33,080 nt of DNA, from NCBI GenBank assembly GCA_903995005.1, contig CAJEZV010000012.1, positions 1-33,080 of the forward strand, written 5' to 3'. Each line of letters starts with the position of its first letter. Positions within the stretch are counted from its first letter, which is position 1. The notes under the pieces were generated by a model that worked only from the letters and a program-made list of their open reading frames with translations, ran no database searches and was not told the DNA's origin. Positions 1 to 7,140 of the stretch are shown here, one piece after another. Position numbers and translations under genes: made by a program. Source of the DNA: an uncultured beta proteobacterium (lineage in GTDB: Bacteria; Pseudomonadota; Gammaproteobacteria; Burkholderiales; Burkholderiaceae).

Positions 1-521
1 CTTTGTTAGAAAAAGTCCAGCCAGCTGCCCTGAAGGAATTAAATGAAGTAATGTCGCGCTCCGCTGGTCCGGATGCGGACTTCCGTAGAAGTACTGTTGG
101 TGGCGTAGTGCCAACTGCTGAAATTCTTAATATGCTTTCGGGCGGCCTCGATAAGGCAGCACTTAAAACGATTCATGATTTCAACGCTGAACTGGCTGAT
201 GCCATTCAAGAGAAGATGTTCATTTTCGAAGATTTCAACGATATCGAAGATCGTTCTTTGCAAACCCTTCTCTTGGAAGTTCCGCAAGAAACCTTGGTTA
301 TGGCTCTTAAGGGAGCAAGTCCAAAACTGCGTGAAAAGCTGTTCAAGAATATGGCTAAACGTGCCGCTGATGGTGTTCGCGAAGATTTGGAAACACGTCC
401 TCCAGTCAAGGTGCAAGAAGTCGAAGAGATGCAAAAAGAAATTATTCGTATCGCTCGCAATTTGGCAGAAGAAGGCCGCATGATTATGGAAAGGGGCAAG
501 TCAGCCGATGCCTTCCTCTGA
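1..521 (+). CDS. fliG: FliG flagellar motor switch protein, C-terminal half (5' truncated by window edge)
   Basis: Rotor (C-ring) protein that couples MotA/B torque to the MS ring. The frame is open at base 1 and the first recognisable motif is VQPAALKEL, which starts the FliG middle domain after the EHPQ region. The torque-helix region follows (DDRSLQ-like EDRSLQTLLLEV, then ALKGASPKLREKLFKNM) and the usual C-terminus ends at 521. The matching N-terminal half is not upstream but on the opposite strand at 3254-3808. By eye against enterobacterial FliG, about 24 residues (roughly 72 bp) separate the two halves, so a breakpoint should lie just outside the window. The TTG at base 3 offered by the ORF track is only an internal codon. 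It overlaps fliH by 14 bases. Confidence 0.93.
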   Translation, partial: LLEKVQPAALKELNEVMSRSAGPDADFRRSTVGGVVPTAEILNMLSGGLDKAALKTIHDFNAELADAIQEKMFIFEDFNDIEDRSLQTLLLEVPQETLVMALKGASPKLREKLFKNMAKRAADGVREDLETRPPVKVQEVEEMQKEIIRIARNLAEEGRMIMERGKSADAFL

Positions 522-1317
522 TGAGGACTCTTTGCTGACGAGGTGGGAGCCTCCCTCCTTTGATCCTCCAAAGCCCCCCAAGCCTCCCAAGGTTCCACCA
601 GTGCTTTACCCTACGGTTGAAGAGGTGGAGGCTATTCGTGAGAGCGCATACAAAGAAGCGTATGAATTAGGCACCAACCAAGGATTTCTTGAGGGTCGTG
701 ATGCTGGTTATAAAGAAGGCAAGGAATCAGGCTATCGTGAAGGCTACGAGCAAGGTTATGCTGACGCTGATCTTGAAACTAGGCGTTTACAAGATGCACT
801 TGGACAATTGCTAGAAGCTCTTCGAGGTATGCCAGAAGCCATTGCTCAGCCGCTTACTGAATTTACTTATGAAGCTGCTACGCGTTTAGCAGCCAATGCT
901 TCCATGGAGCGCGCGCCGTTCGTTGCTGCAGTTCAAGAAGCGCTCATGCGCTTGCCCCGTCCTGGTGAAAATCTCTACCTGCGTTTAAATGCAGAGGAGG
1001 TAGAGACGTGGAAAAAAATTGTCGAAGATCCAGGGCTACCATTTAATTGCACCATTTTGATCGATGCCGATGTGAAGCTGGGACATGCTTATGTGGAAGT
1101 CAGTGGTGCCCGTATTGATGTGGGTGAGCAAGCGCGTATTGCACTTATCAGAGCGGCACTAGGATTAGATCGGGATTCTTCTTTGCAAGAAGATGGTGAA
1201 CATTTAGATGAAAAACATGAAAGTATGCTAGAGCAACATGAGCATCAAGATTTATCTAAAGAGTCTTTACATGATGATCCTCTTGCACCATCAGCTGATG
1301 AGGTAAAACCAGAGTGA
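508..1317 (+). CDS. fliH: FliH, negative regulator/stator of the FliI export ATPase
   Basis: Cytoplasmic component of the flagellar type III export apparatus that binds FliI and docks it at the C-ring. The 269-residue protein has a proline-rich N-terminus (PPKPPKPPK), then a run of glycine-spaced repeats of the EGxxxGYxEG type at about residues 55-90, typical of the FliH GxxxG helix. A FliH/HrpE-type C-terminal domain follows (LRLNAEE, then DVKLGHAYVEV). An acidic, histidine-rich tail of about 45 residues follows the domain and looks lineage-specific. The ATG at 508 overlaps fliG by 14 bases and the stop overlaps the GTG start of fliI, so the genes are translationally coupled. Confidence 0.93.
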   Translation: MPSSDEDSLLTRWEPPSFDPPKPPKPPKVPPVLYPTVEEVEAIRESAYKEAYELGTNQGFLEGRDAGYKEGKESGYREGYEQGYADADLETRRLQDALGQLLEALRGMPEAIAQPLTEFTYEAATRLAANASMERAPFVAAVQEALMRLPRPGENLYLRLNAEEVETWKKIVEDPGLPFNCTILIDADVKLGHAYVEVSGARIDVGEQARIALIRAALGLDRDSSLQEDGEHLDEKHESMLEQHEHQDLSKESLHDDPLAPSADEVKPE

Positions 1318-2696
1318 GTCATTTGCAGCCGGCTGAATTAGCAAATCAGTTAGAGATGCGAAAGCAGCACTTACTCGAAACACCGCTATCGATTCGTGAG
1401 GGAAAGTTAAAGCGTGTCTCAGGTATTGTGCTTGAGGTAGAAGGTTTGCCTATGAGCATTGGCACAGGCGCAACTATCCTCTCTGAGTTAGGCGGCAAAA
1501 CCTATGATGCGGAGTGTATTGGATTTAACGGTGCAATCACCTATTTGATGCCGATTGATGCAATGGAAGGCATTTCTCCAGGCGCCTTGGTTTACCCAAC
1601 TAACACCCCGTTTAATTCCGGAAGTGGTTACACCTCAAATAGTATTGGTGATCCACTACCAATTGGTGAGGATTTATTGGGGCGCGTAGTAGATGGCCTT
1701 GGTCGGCCCATTGATGGCAAAGGCTATGGCGAAAAACAACTTACTCCATTTATTCAGAGAACCTTAAACCCTTTAGATAGAACCCCAATTCATGAGCCTT
1801 TAGATGTGGGTATTCAAGCGGTTAATGGTTTATTGACGGTGGGTCGCGGTCAGCGGGTTGGGATTTTTGCTGGTTCTGGCGTGGGTAAGAGCGTCCTACT
1901 TGGAATGTTAGCGCGTAACTGTGTTGCAGATGTGATTGTGATTGGACTCGTTGGTGAGCGAGGTCGCGAGGTTAGGGAGTTTTGTGAGGAGACCTTGGAC
2001 CCTGAATCTTTTAAGCGTGCTGTTGTTGTTGCAGCTCCAGCAGATGCCTCGCCACTCGCTAGATCTAAAGGCGCTTCTTATGCAACCGATGTAGCCATTT
2101 GGTTTCGAGATCAAGGCAAGCATGTTGTTTTAATTGTGGACTCTTTAACCCGTTATGCCATGTCCTTAAGAGAAATTGGCTTGAGTTTAGGTGAGGCTCC
2201 AGTAGCGCGAGGTTACCCGCCAAGTGTTTTTGCCAGGATGCCTGAGTTAGTCGAGCGGGTTGGGAATGGCGCTAATCCAGACGGATCGATTACTGCTTTC
2301 TATACAGTTTTGCTAGAAGGTGATGATACAAATGATCCCGTGGCTGATACAGCGCGCGGAATCTTAGATGGCCACTTTTTCCTCTCCAGGGAATTGGCCG
2401 ATAGTGGGCATTACCCGGCGATTGATGTAGAAAAATCTATTTCTCGCGTAATGCCTAAGGTGGCATCAAAGGAGCATTTAATGGCCGCTCGCCGTATGAA
2501 GCAGTTATATAGTCGATATATGCGAGGCAGGGATTTGGTTTCGATGGGCGCCTACATAGCCGGAACCGATTCCGAGTTAGATGATGCCCTCAAGGCATGG
2601 CCCAAAATCCAAGATTTTTTGAGACAAGAGTCCGAAGTGGCCATCCCTCTTTCAAAGACTCTAGAGCTTTTGCTTAAAATCACCCCGAGTAAATGA
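1314..2696 (+). CDS. fliI: FliI flagellum-specific ATPase
   Basis: Hexameric F1-beta-like ATPase that energises export of rod, hook and filament subunits. The 460-residue length is normal for the family. Walker A is FAGSGVGKS (about residues 186-194), followed by the GERGREVREF motif, and Walker B is HVVLIVDSLTR (about 268-278). The tail with MARRMKQLYSRY-type sequence is also typical. The start is a GTG whose last two bases overlap the TGA of fliH (GTGA). It ends in an ATGA overlap with fliJ. The gene appears intact and lies wholly within the block that seems to have been inverted relative to fliF. Confidence 0.97.
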   Translation: MSHLQPAELANQLEMRKQHLLETPLSIREGKLKRVSGIVLEVEGLPMSIGTGATILSELGGKTYDAECIGFNGAITYLMPIDAMEGISPGALVYPTNTPFNSGSGYTSNSIGDPLPIGEDLLGRVVDGLGRPIDGKGYGEKQLTPFIQRTLNPLDRTPIHEPLDVGIQAVNGLLTVGRGQRVGIFAGSGVGKSVLLGMLARNCVADVIVIGLVGERGREVREFCEETLDPESFKRAVVVAAPADASPLARSKGASYATDVAIWFRDQGKHVVLIVDSLTRYAMSLREIGLSLGEAPVARGYPPSVFARMPELVERVGNGANPDGSITAFYTVLLEGDDTNDPVADTARGILDGHFFLSRELADSGHYPAIDVEKSISRVMPKVASKEHLMAARRMKQLYSRYMRGRDLVSMGAYIAGTDSELDDALKAWPKIQDFLRQESEVAIPLSKTLELLLKITPSK

Positions 2697-3139
2697 AACC
2701 AATAGAGCTTCTTTTGCGTTTAGCGAAGATTCGCGAGGACCAGGCCATGGCGCGAGCAAAGAGGGCATCTGGCCAGGTGAATCAAACAATTGCCTTCAAA
2801 GAGCAAGTTCTTGAATACGCTAAAGATTATGAAAATCAAGTGCTTGATGGCGGTAAAACGGGTATCCCTGTAGCCTTTATTCAAGATGCCAATTCCTTTA
2901 GAGAAAAGCTCATTCAAAGTGCTGTGGAGATGGATGGGCAAATTCAGGGACTCACAAAAGCCTCAGAAAACACACTAAAAACAGCTACGCAGGCACGTAT
3001 GAGAACCCTCGGGCTCACTAAGTTAGTCGATAAGATGCACCGGGAGGTGCGTAAAAAACAGGCAAAAGCTGAGATGAATCAATTCGAGGATAACTACGCA
3101 GCGAGGATGAATATCCAATCTGGCACGAAAGATGCATAG
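2693..3139 (+). CDS. fliJ: FliJ export chaperone / FliI-ring stalk protein
   Basis: Small, charged, coiled-coil protein that sits in the FliI ring like the gamma subunit of F1 and links it to FlhA. The 148 residues are almost all helix-forming. The N-terminus has the FliJ pattern (IELLLRLAKIREDQA) and the C-terminal half carries a basic helix (KMHREVRKKQAKAEMNQFED). It begins inside the fliI stop codon (ATGA overlap) and is followed after 26 bases by another gene with a good ribosome binding site. Identification rests on position after fliI, size and composition as much as on motifs. Confidence 0.9.
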   Translation: MKPIELLLRLAKIREDQAMARAKRASGQVNQTIAFKEQVLEYAKDYENQVLDGGKTGIPVAFIQDANSFREKLIQSAVEMDGQIQGLTKASENTLKTATQARMRTLGLTKLVDKMHREVRKKQAKAEMNQFEDNYAARMNIQSGTKDA

Positions 3140-3165
3140 ATAGTAGTGTTCCTATTGGAGAAGCT

Positions 3166-3318
3166 ATGTCAGAAGTAAGTCAAATTCGGATGCAAGCAGC
3201 AGCAAATCGCTTAAATAGCGCTTTTGCTCAATCAGGCTCTAAGCCTGACAGCTTCACTGCGCCTGCCGGCTTTGAAAACTTTTTAGCTGCCCTGGACCGG
3301 GCTCTAAGAACACCATAA
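3166..3318 (+). pseudogene. 5' fragment of the gene downstream of fliJ (possibly fliK), cut at the rearrangement junction
   Basis: A 50-codon ORF starting at ATG 3166 with a clear Shine-Dalgarno (TTGGAG, about 8 bases upstream) and placed 26 bp after fliJ, so its start looks genuine. Translation begins MSEVSQIRMQAAANRL and runs to about AALDRA. The last few codons and the stop at 3316 read into sequence that is the antisense of fliG, so the 3' part of the gene is missing. In many operons the gene after fliJ is fliK, which makes that the likeliest identity, but the fragment is too short to prove it. FliE is excluded because an intact fliE lies at 8682-9005. Confidence 0.6.
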
Positions 3319-3808
3319 CAGTTGCAACAATTTGCGGATGCTCACCCTTAATCATCTCATAAAGAACATCAGGCTCCATCCGCTTGAGCGTCTCAATACC
3401 GGACATATCCAAGGTTGACTCCAAACGACCAAGCAAATCAGAGGCGCCTTCTGCGCCCATAGCTTTAGTCAGCATGTTCTGCATAAAGTCATCAGTGTCA
3501 AATGCCACTTGAGAATTATTTTCAGTGACGTCTTTGAATTGCCTCAGTACCTGCAATACCAAATCACGATTTAAGGAGCGCACGACCGCCATTTTGCCAG
3601 ACAGTCTTTGCACTTCAAACGGGGTCATGGTGCGCAATACATTAGCAGCTGACTCCGCGCCTACAGCCAATAAAACCACGGCTGCGCGCGAAGCACCATC
3701 GAGCTCTTCAAAGGTTAAGGTACCCGTTTGGGTTGCACCCTTAACGCCTTCCTTAAGCGCCTCTGCTATGGAGAGGCTTTTAGGTGCTGCGACTTCTTCA
3801 TCGGCCAT
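3254..3808 (-). CDS. fliG: FliG flagellar motor switch protein, N-terminal half (3' truncated at junction)
   Basis: N-terminal part of FliG, the domain that binds the FliF C-terminus. It contains the family patterns AAVVLLAVGAESAANVLRTM, FEVQRLSGKMA and SGIETLKRMEPDVLYEMIKGEHPQIVAT. After residue about 169 (FLE) the sequence turns into PGPGQLKSFQ, unlike FliG, and stops, because the frame is now reading the antisense of another gene. The start is 17 bp after the fliF stop, the standard fliFG arrangement. The C-terminal half is at 1-521 on the opposite strand. As assembled, no complete FliG is encoded in the window. Confidence 0.92.
   Translation of the reverse strand: MADEEVAAPKSLSIAEALKEGVKGATQTGTLTFEELDGASRAAVVLLAVGAESAANVLRTMTPFEVQRLSGKMAVVRSLNRDLVLQVLRQFKDVTENNSQVAFDTDDFMQNMLTKAMGAEGASDLLGRLESTLDMSGIETLKRMEPDVLYEMIKGEHPQIVATVMVFLEPGPGQLKSFQSRQAQ
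3291..3310. other. Rearrangement junction joining two truncated flagellar genes tail to tail
   Basis: To the left, + strand sequence encodes the start of the gene after fliJ. To the right, - strand sequence encodes fliG up to HPQIVATVMVFLE. Both reading frames lose family-like sequence here and run only briefly into each other's antisense, ending at 3318 (+) and 3254 (-). No transposase, resolvase, insertion-sequence end or long inverted repeat is visible at the junction. A real inversion, a phase-variable population, or an assembly or amplification chimera would all look like this. Confidence 0.75.
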
Positions 3809-3825
3809 GATATTTACTCTTTATC

Positions 3826-5775
3826 TCAACCTGCAGCTGCGGCGGCAGCATTTGCGTTATTGGTTTTCTCAGCATCTGCAGCCAGCCATTCTTTGAAAAT
3901 ACCAGATACCACTTTCGGATTATCTGCAACAAAGTCCGTTGCGTATTTCAGAAGCGACTCGTACTCATGTTTTTTCTCTTCTTCTAGACGAGTGCGCTCT
4001 TCATCCATTCTCTTTTTCTCTTCTTCAATACGCAGACGCTCTTCTTCTTCGGCAATGCGCTGACGCTCTTTTAATAGCTCCATCTCCATACGCCGCTTCT
4101 CACGAAGTTTTGGATCCATCTGGGCCATCTCAGCTTTAATCTTCTCATCAAACTCATCTTCAATACGTTGCTCTTCCAAGGCATCATCCATTTTCTTCGG
4201 AAAGAGTAGTGGCTTAACCACACCAAAGAACATAATGCCAAGAGAACCTAAGATAATGGCAAATTTAAAGAATTCTTTACTGAGCTCAATCACGCCAGGC
4301 TGTTTATAAAACGCCGGCTCATCAGGCACTTCAACCTTAAACGGAATGTTTGCTACGCTCACACTATCGCCACGTCTTTCGGTATAACCTACCGCATCTT
4401 TAGCAAGATTATTAATCTGATCTAACTCTTTTGCATTAAAGGGCACAGGCTTAAGTGGCTTACCCTCTTTATCCAAACCTGCAGGCTGCTTGTAGTTCAC
4501 CACAACGGCAGCGGAAACTCTTCTGACCTTACCTTTTTCGGATTTGATACGCTCAATTGCGCGATCTAACTCATAGTTAACGGTCAAATCTTTTTTGATA
4601 TTGTTAGAGTTAGAAGTTGAACTAGTAGGCGGCGCATTCAAATTTTGTGGGCCAGTATTCGCTGTCGCACCACCTGGTGCATTAATCGGCGCCTGTGCTG
4701 CGCCAGGAGGCTGGTTTGTAAGCGCTCCTGGAACCCCAGAAACACTTGAGCTGGGGGTTGCCGCCTCATTACTTTGCTGACTTCGAATCGAAGATTGGTT
4801 AGGAGGGGAGTTACGACCAAACGTTTCCTGGGTGCGTTCTAGCTCACCAAAATCCATATCTACTGTGACTTGTGCGCGCACATTGTCTTTGCCAGTAACA
4901 GGCTCCAAGATGGCCTGAACGCGTTTTGATAATGCACCCTCTAACTCGGCAACGTATTTGAGTTGATTGCTATCCATACCCATGAGGCGCTGCGCATTTG
5001 GAGCAAGTAAGCTACCTTCGGCATCAACGATGGTGACGTTCGCAGGCCCCAAATTAGGCACTGAAGACCCAACTAAGTTTGTGATAGCAGCAACTTGTTG
5101 AGAGTCTAAAAAGCGTCCTGGGTGCATAGTCACTACAATTGATGCGGTAGGCTTTTCTTGCTCGCGCATAAAGGCAGTTTGCTTGGGAATAGCTAACATC
5201 ACTCTGGCAGACTTGACTTGTGCCAAAGAGCTAATACTGCGCGCTAGTTCACCTTCAAGACCACGTTGATAATTTACCTGCTCTACAAATTGGCTGGTGC
5301 CCATTTTTTGATTTTCGAGCAACTCAAAACCAACATTACCAGCCTTGGGTAAGCCTTGGCCAGCTAAACGTAAGCGGGTCTCATAGACTGAAGATTCTGG
5401 TACCAAAATCGCTGCACCGCCCTCGGTAAACTTGTAGGGCACATTCATTTGTTGCAAGGCAGCCACAATTGCTGCTCCATCACGCTCATTGATGCTGGAG
5501 AAGAGGACCCGATAGTCGTCTTTGCTGCGACCAGAGACAGTGACAAAAATCAGGGCCGAGATAAACAAGAATAATGCAGCCGCAACGATGAGTCGTTGCT
5601 GCATACCGAGCGCTTCAAAGCGCATTTGCAGTTCACCTAATTTTGAGGGGAGTCTTACCCCGCCCGCACGCGGGGCAGATGCTGGAACAGCAGAGGCAGG
5701 CGACATAGAGCCAATATTGACTACCGCCGCATCCTTTTCGCTATCCTGTATTTGGGGCTTTTCTTCTTCGCTCAA
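3826..5775 (-). CDS. fliF: FliF MS-ring protein
   Basis: Inner-membrane ring that is the base for the basal body. There are two membrane segments (about residues 62-80, LIVAAALFLFISALIF; and about 500-523, FKFAIILGSLGIMFFG). Between them lie the ring-building domains with family motifs such as GLPKAGNVGFELL, MGTSQFVEQVNYQRGLEGELARSI and SASIVV-like TASIVVTMHPG. A low-complexity Pro/Ala/Asn/Ser loop lies at about 320-385. The C-terminus has the FliG-binding segment (DNPKVVSGIFKEWL). At 649 residues it is longer than the roughly 560 of enterobacteria, partly because of a charged E/R/K helix at about 545-610. It is transcribed divergently from fleS and followed by truncated fliG. Confidence 0.96.
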   Translation of the reverse strand: MSEEEKPQIQDSEKDAAVVNIGSMSPASAVPASAPRAGGVRLPSKLGELQMRFEALGMQQRLIVAAALFLFISALIFVTVSGRSKDDYRVLFSSINERDGAAIVAALQQMNVPYKFTEGGAAILVPESSVYETRLRLAGQGLPKAGNVGFELLENQKMGTSQFVEQVNYQRGLEGELARSISSLAQVKSARVMLAIPKQTAFMREQEKPTASIVVTMHPGRFLDSQQVAAITNLVGSSVPNLGPANVTIVDAEGSLLAPNAQRLMGMDSNQLKYVAELEGALSKRVQAILEPVTGKDNVRAQVTVDMDFGELERTQETFGRNSPPNQSSIRSQQSNEAATPSSSVSGVPGALTNQPPGAAQAPINAPGGATANTGPQNLNAPPTSSTSNSNNIKKDLTVNYELDRAIERIKSEKGKVRRVSAAVVVNYKQPAGLDKEGKPLKPVPFNAKELDQINNLAKDAVGYTERRGDSVSVANIPFKVEVPDEPAFYKQPGVIELSKEFFKFAIILGSLGIMFFGVVKPLLFPKKMDDALEEQRIEDEFDEKIKAEMAQMDPKLREKRRMEMELLKERQRIAEEEERLRIEEEKKRMDEERTRLEEEKKHEYESLLKYATDFVADNPKVVSGIFKEWLAADAEKTNNANAAAAAAG

Positions 5776-5853
5776 TGGCTCGCTTCCGTCAAATCAGGCA
5801 AAAATTCTAAAAACATAATAGCACTAAATATAGAACCTTTTTGCCTATTTTGT

Positions 5854-5905
5854 CTAAATATTGATATCCTATACTCATATTGTGAAAAAAGAGGCAAAAA
5901 TTGCC
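5854..5905 (-). promoter_or_regulatory. Candidate fliF promoter with 13-bp palindromic operator
   Basis: Read towards fliF, the region shows the palindrome GGCAATTTTTGCC (5893-5905), then 31 bases, then ATATTTAG (5854-5861), whose first part resembles a -10 box. A TTCACA hexamer sits 18 bases upstream of AATATT as a possible -35. The same palindrome, orientation and 31-base spacing occur before flhA. Two further AGGCAAAAA half-sites (one per strand) lie at about 5802-5811 and 5841-5848. The regulator is unknown. Confidence 0.5.
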
Positions 5906-5940
5906 ACCCTAAAACACTAAGCATAAAAGTCTAAAACCCA

Positions 5941-7095
5941 TTGACCAACTCAGAAACCACTATACCCTCGAGCCCTAAAAGTGCCAACCCTAGCCTAGAT
6001 GCCAAGCACCTAGAAGAAGCGTTTGCCATTTTTTATGCTGAATCTCAAAAACTGGAGGCCCAACAAAGCGCACTGCAAGAAAAGATTGACCAGCTAAGTG
6101 ATGAGCTGCATAAATCGAACCAGCGTCTAGGCATCTTAGTAAATGCAATTCCTGCGGGCGTAATTCTGCTAGAAAACAACATTGTGCTCTTGCATAATCC
6201 CGCGGTATTGCACTTCTTACCCACTCTGAGTGCAGGCCAATCGTTTCAGATCCCCGGTGAATGGGAGGCATCAATTGCTCCAGGCGAATATCTGATAAGT
6301 AATTCAGCTACCCCAGGCTCAAAACCCCAAATGACGGTGCAAGTTATCCGCATTGACGATGGTATTCGTAGCTTTATTCAAATCCAAGACATCACCGCCA
6401 ACATCGCTTTGCACCAAGAAACCCAAAGGGAAAATCGCCTAACGGCCATGGGCAAAATGGCAGCGGGTATTGCGCATCAATTTCGCACGCCTTTGGCAAC
6501 CGCCCTACTCTATTCATCCCACCTTTGTGATGACGATCTGGCGCCAGACACGTCAAAAGAATTTGCGCAGCGCTTACGTAAACAATTGCTTGATCTTGAA
6601 AAGCTTTCGCAAGAGATGCTGCGTTTTATTTCCAATCGTCCAAGCAAAACTGCCCTTAGCAGCGTGCAACAAATTATCGATGAAGCACAAGCTAGCATTC
6701 AAGCTTTGTTTGAAAGCAAGGATGTTAAGTTAATTGTTCAGTGCAGTATTCCATCATCAGTCATGTTATTAGTTGAACCTAAATCTATACCGAATGCCAT
6801 AGTGGCGATTTTGGAAAATGCGCTCAGCGTCTCTAAACCAAAAGACAAAGTGCTGTTACAGGCAACCATTGATTCAAAAAAACTACTGATTACCATTGAA
6901 GATCAAGGTCCTGGTATTGCATCGACCATTATTGATTCTTTATTTGAACCGTTCTCTACCACTAGCGCTAACGGCACCGGTCTAGGCTTATCGATTGCCA
7001 AAAATACGATCGAAGCACACCGCGGTACGATTGCTGTTAAGAATTCTATGCACGGCGCCATCTTCAAAATTACCTTGCCCATTACCTCTGAGTAA
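5941..7095 (+). CDS. fleS: FleS/FlrB-like sensor histidine kinase
   Basis: Cytoplasmic kinase expected to phosphorylate the adjacent FleR and so turn on sigma-54 flagellar genes. No membrane segment is seen. Layout: coiled coil at about 25-60, PAS-like region (ILVNAIPAGVILLENN), then an H-box GIAHQFRTPLATALLY with H179 as the phospho-acceptor. That H-box has the HQxRTPLA form characteristic of FleS/FlrB rather than HExRTP. ATP-binding motifs follow: N-box around ILENALSVSKP, G1 EDQGPGI, F-box FEPFSTT, G2 GTGLGLSIA. The start is TTG 5941, just after an in-frame TAA at 5932, and no in-frame ATG occurs for over 100 codons. The Shine-Dalgarno is weak. fleR follows after 45 bp. Confidence 0.92.
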   Translation: MTNSETTIPSSPKSANPSLDAKHLEEAFAIFYAESQKLEAQQSALQEKIDQLSDELHKSNQRLGILVNAIPAGVILLENNIVLLHNPAVLHFLPTLSAGQSFQIPGEWEASIAPGEYLISNSATPGSKPQMTVQVIRIDDGIRSFIQIQDITANIALHQETQRENRLTAMGKMAAGIAHQFRTPLATALLYSSHLCDDDLAPDTSKEFAQRLRKQLLDLEKLSQEMLRFISNRPSKTALSSVQQIIDEAQASIQALFESKDVKLIVQCSIPSSVMLLVEPKSIPNAIVAILENALSVSKPKDKVLLQATIDSKKLLITIEDQGPGIASTIIDSLFEPFSTTSANGTGLGLSIAKNTIEAHRGTIAVKNSMHGAIFKITLPITSE

Positions 7096-7140
7096 GCTGC
7101 AAATAACCCACAAACCCCAAACATTGCGAATAAATCAATC

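Noticed and set aside
23-3294. AGCTGCCCTG present at 23-32 and 3285-3294, close to both ends of the rearranged block
   Set aside because: The copies are in direct orientation, so they cannot mediate an inversion, and both encode ordinary Ala-Leu stretches.
3166-3318. Fragment after fliJ as a second FliE (FENFLAALDRA resembles FliE)
   Set aside because: The similarity is short, an intact fliE exists at 8682-9005, and the position after fliJ favours another gene.
5893-5905. GGCAATTTTTGCC read as a sigma-54 promoter
   Set aside because: The GG and GC elements are only 8 bases apart in either direction, whereas sigma-54 needs 10; the perfect symmetry fits an operator better.
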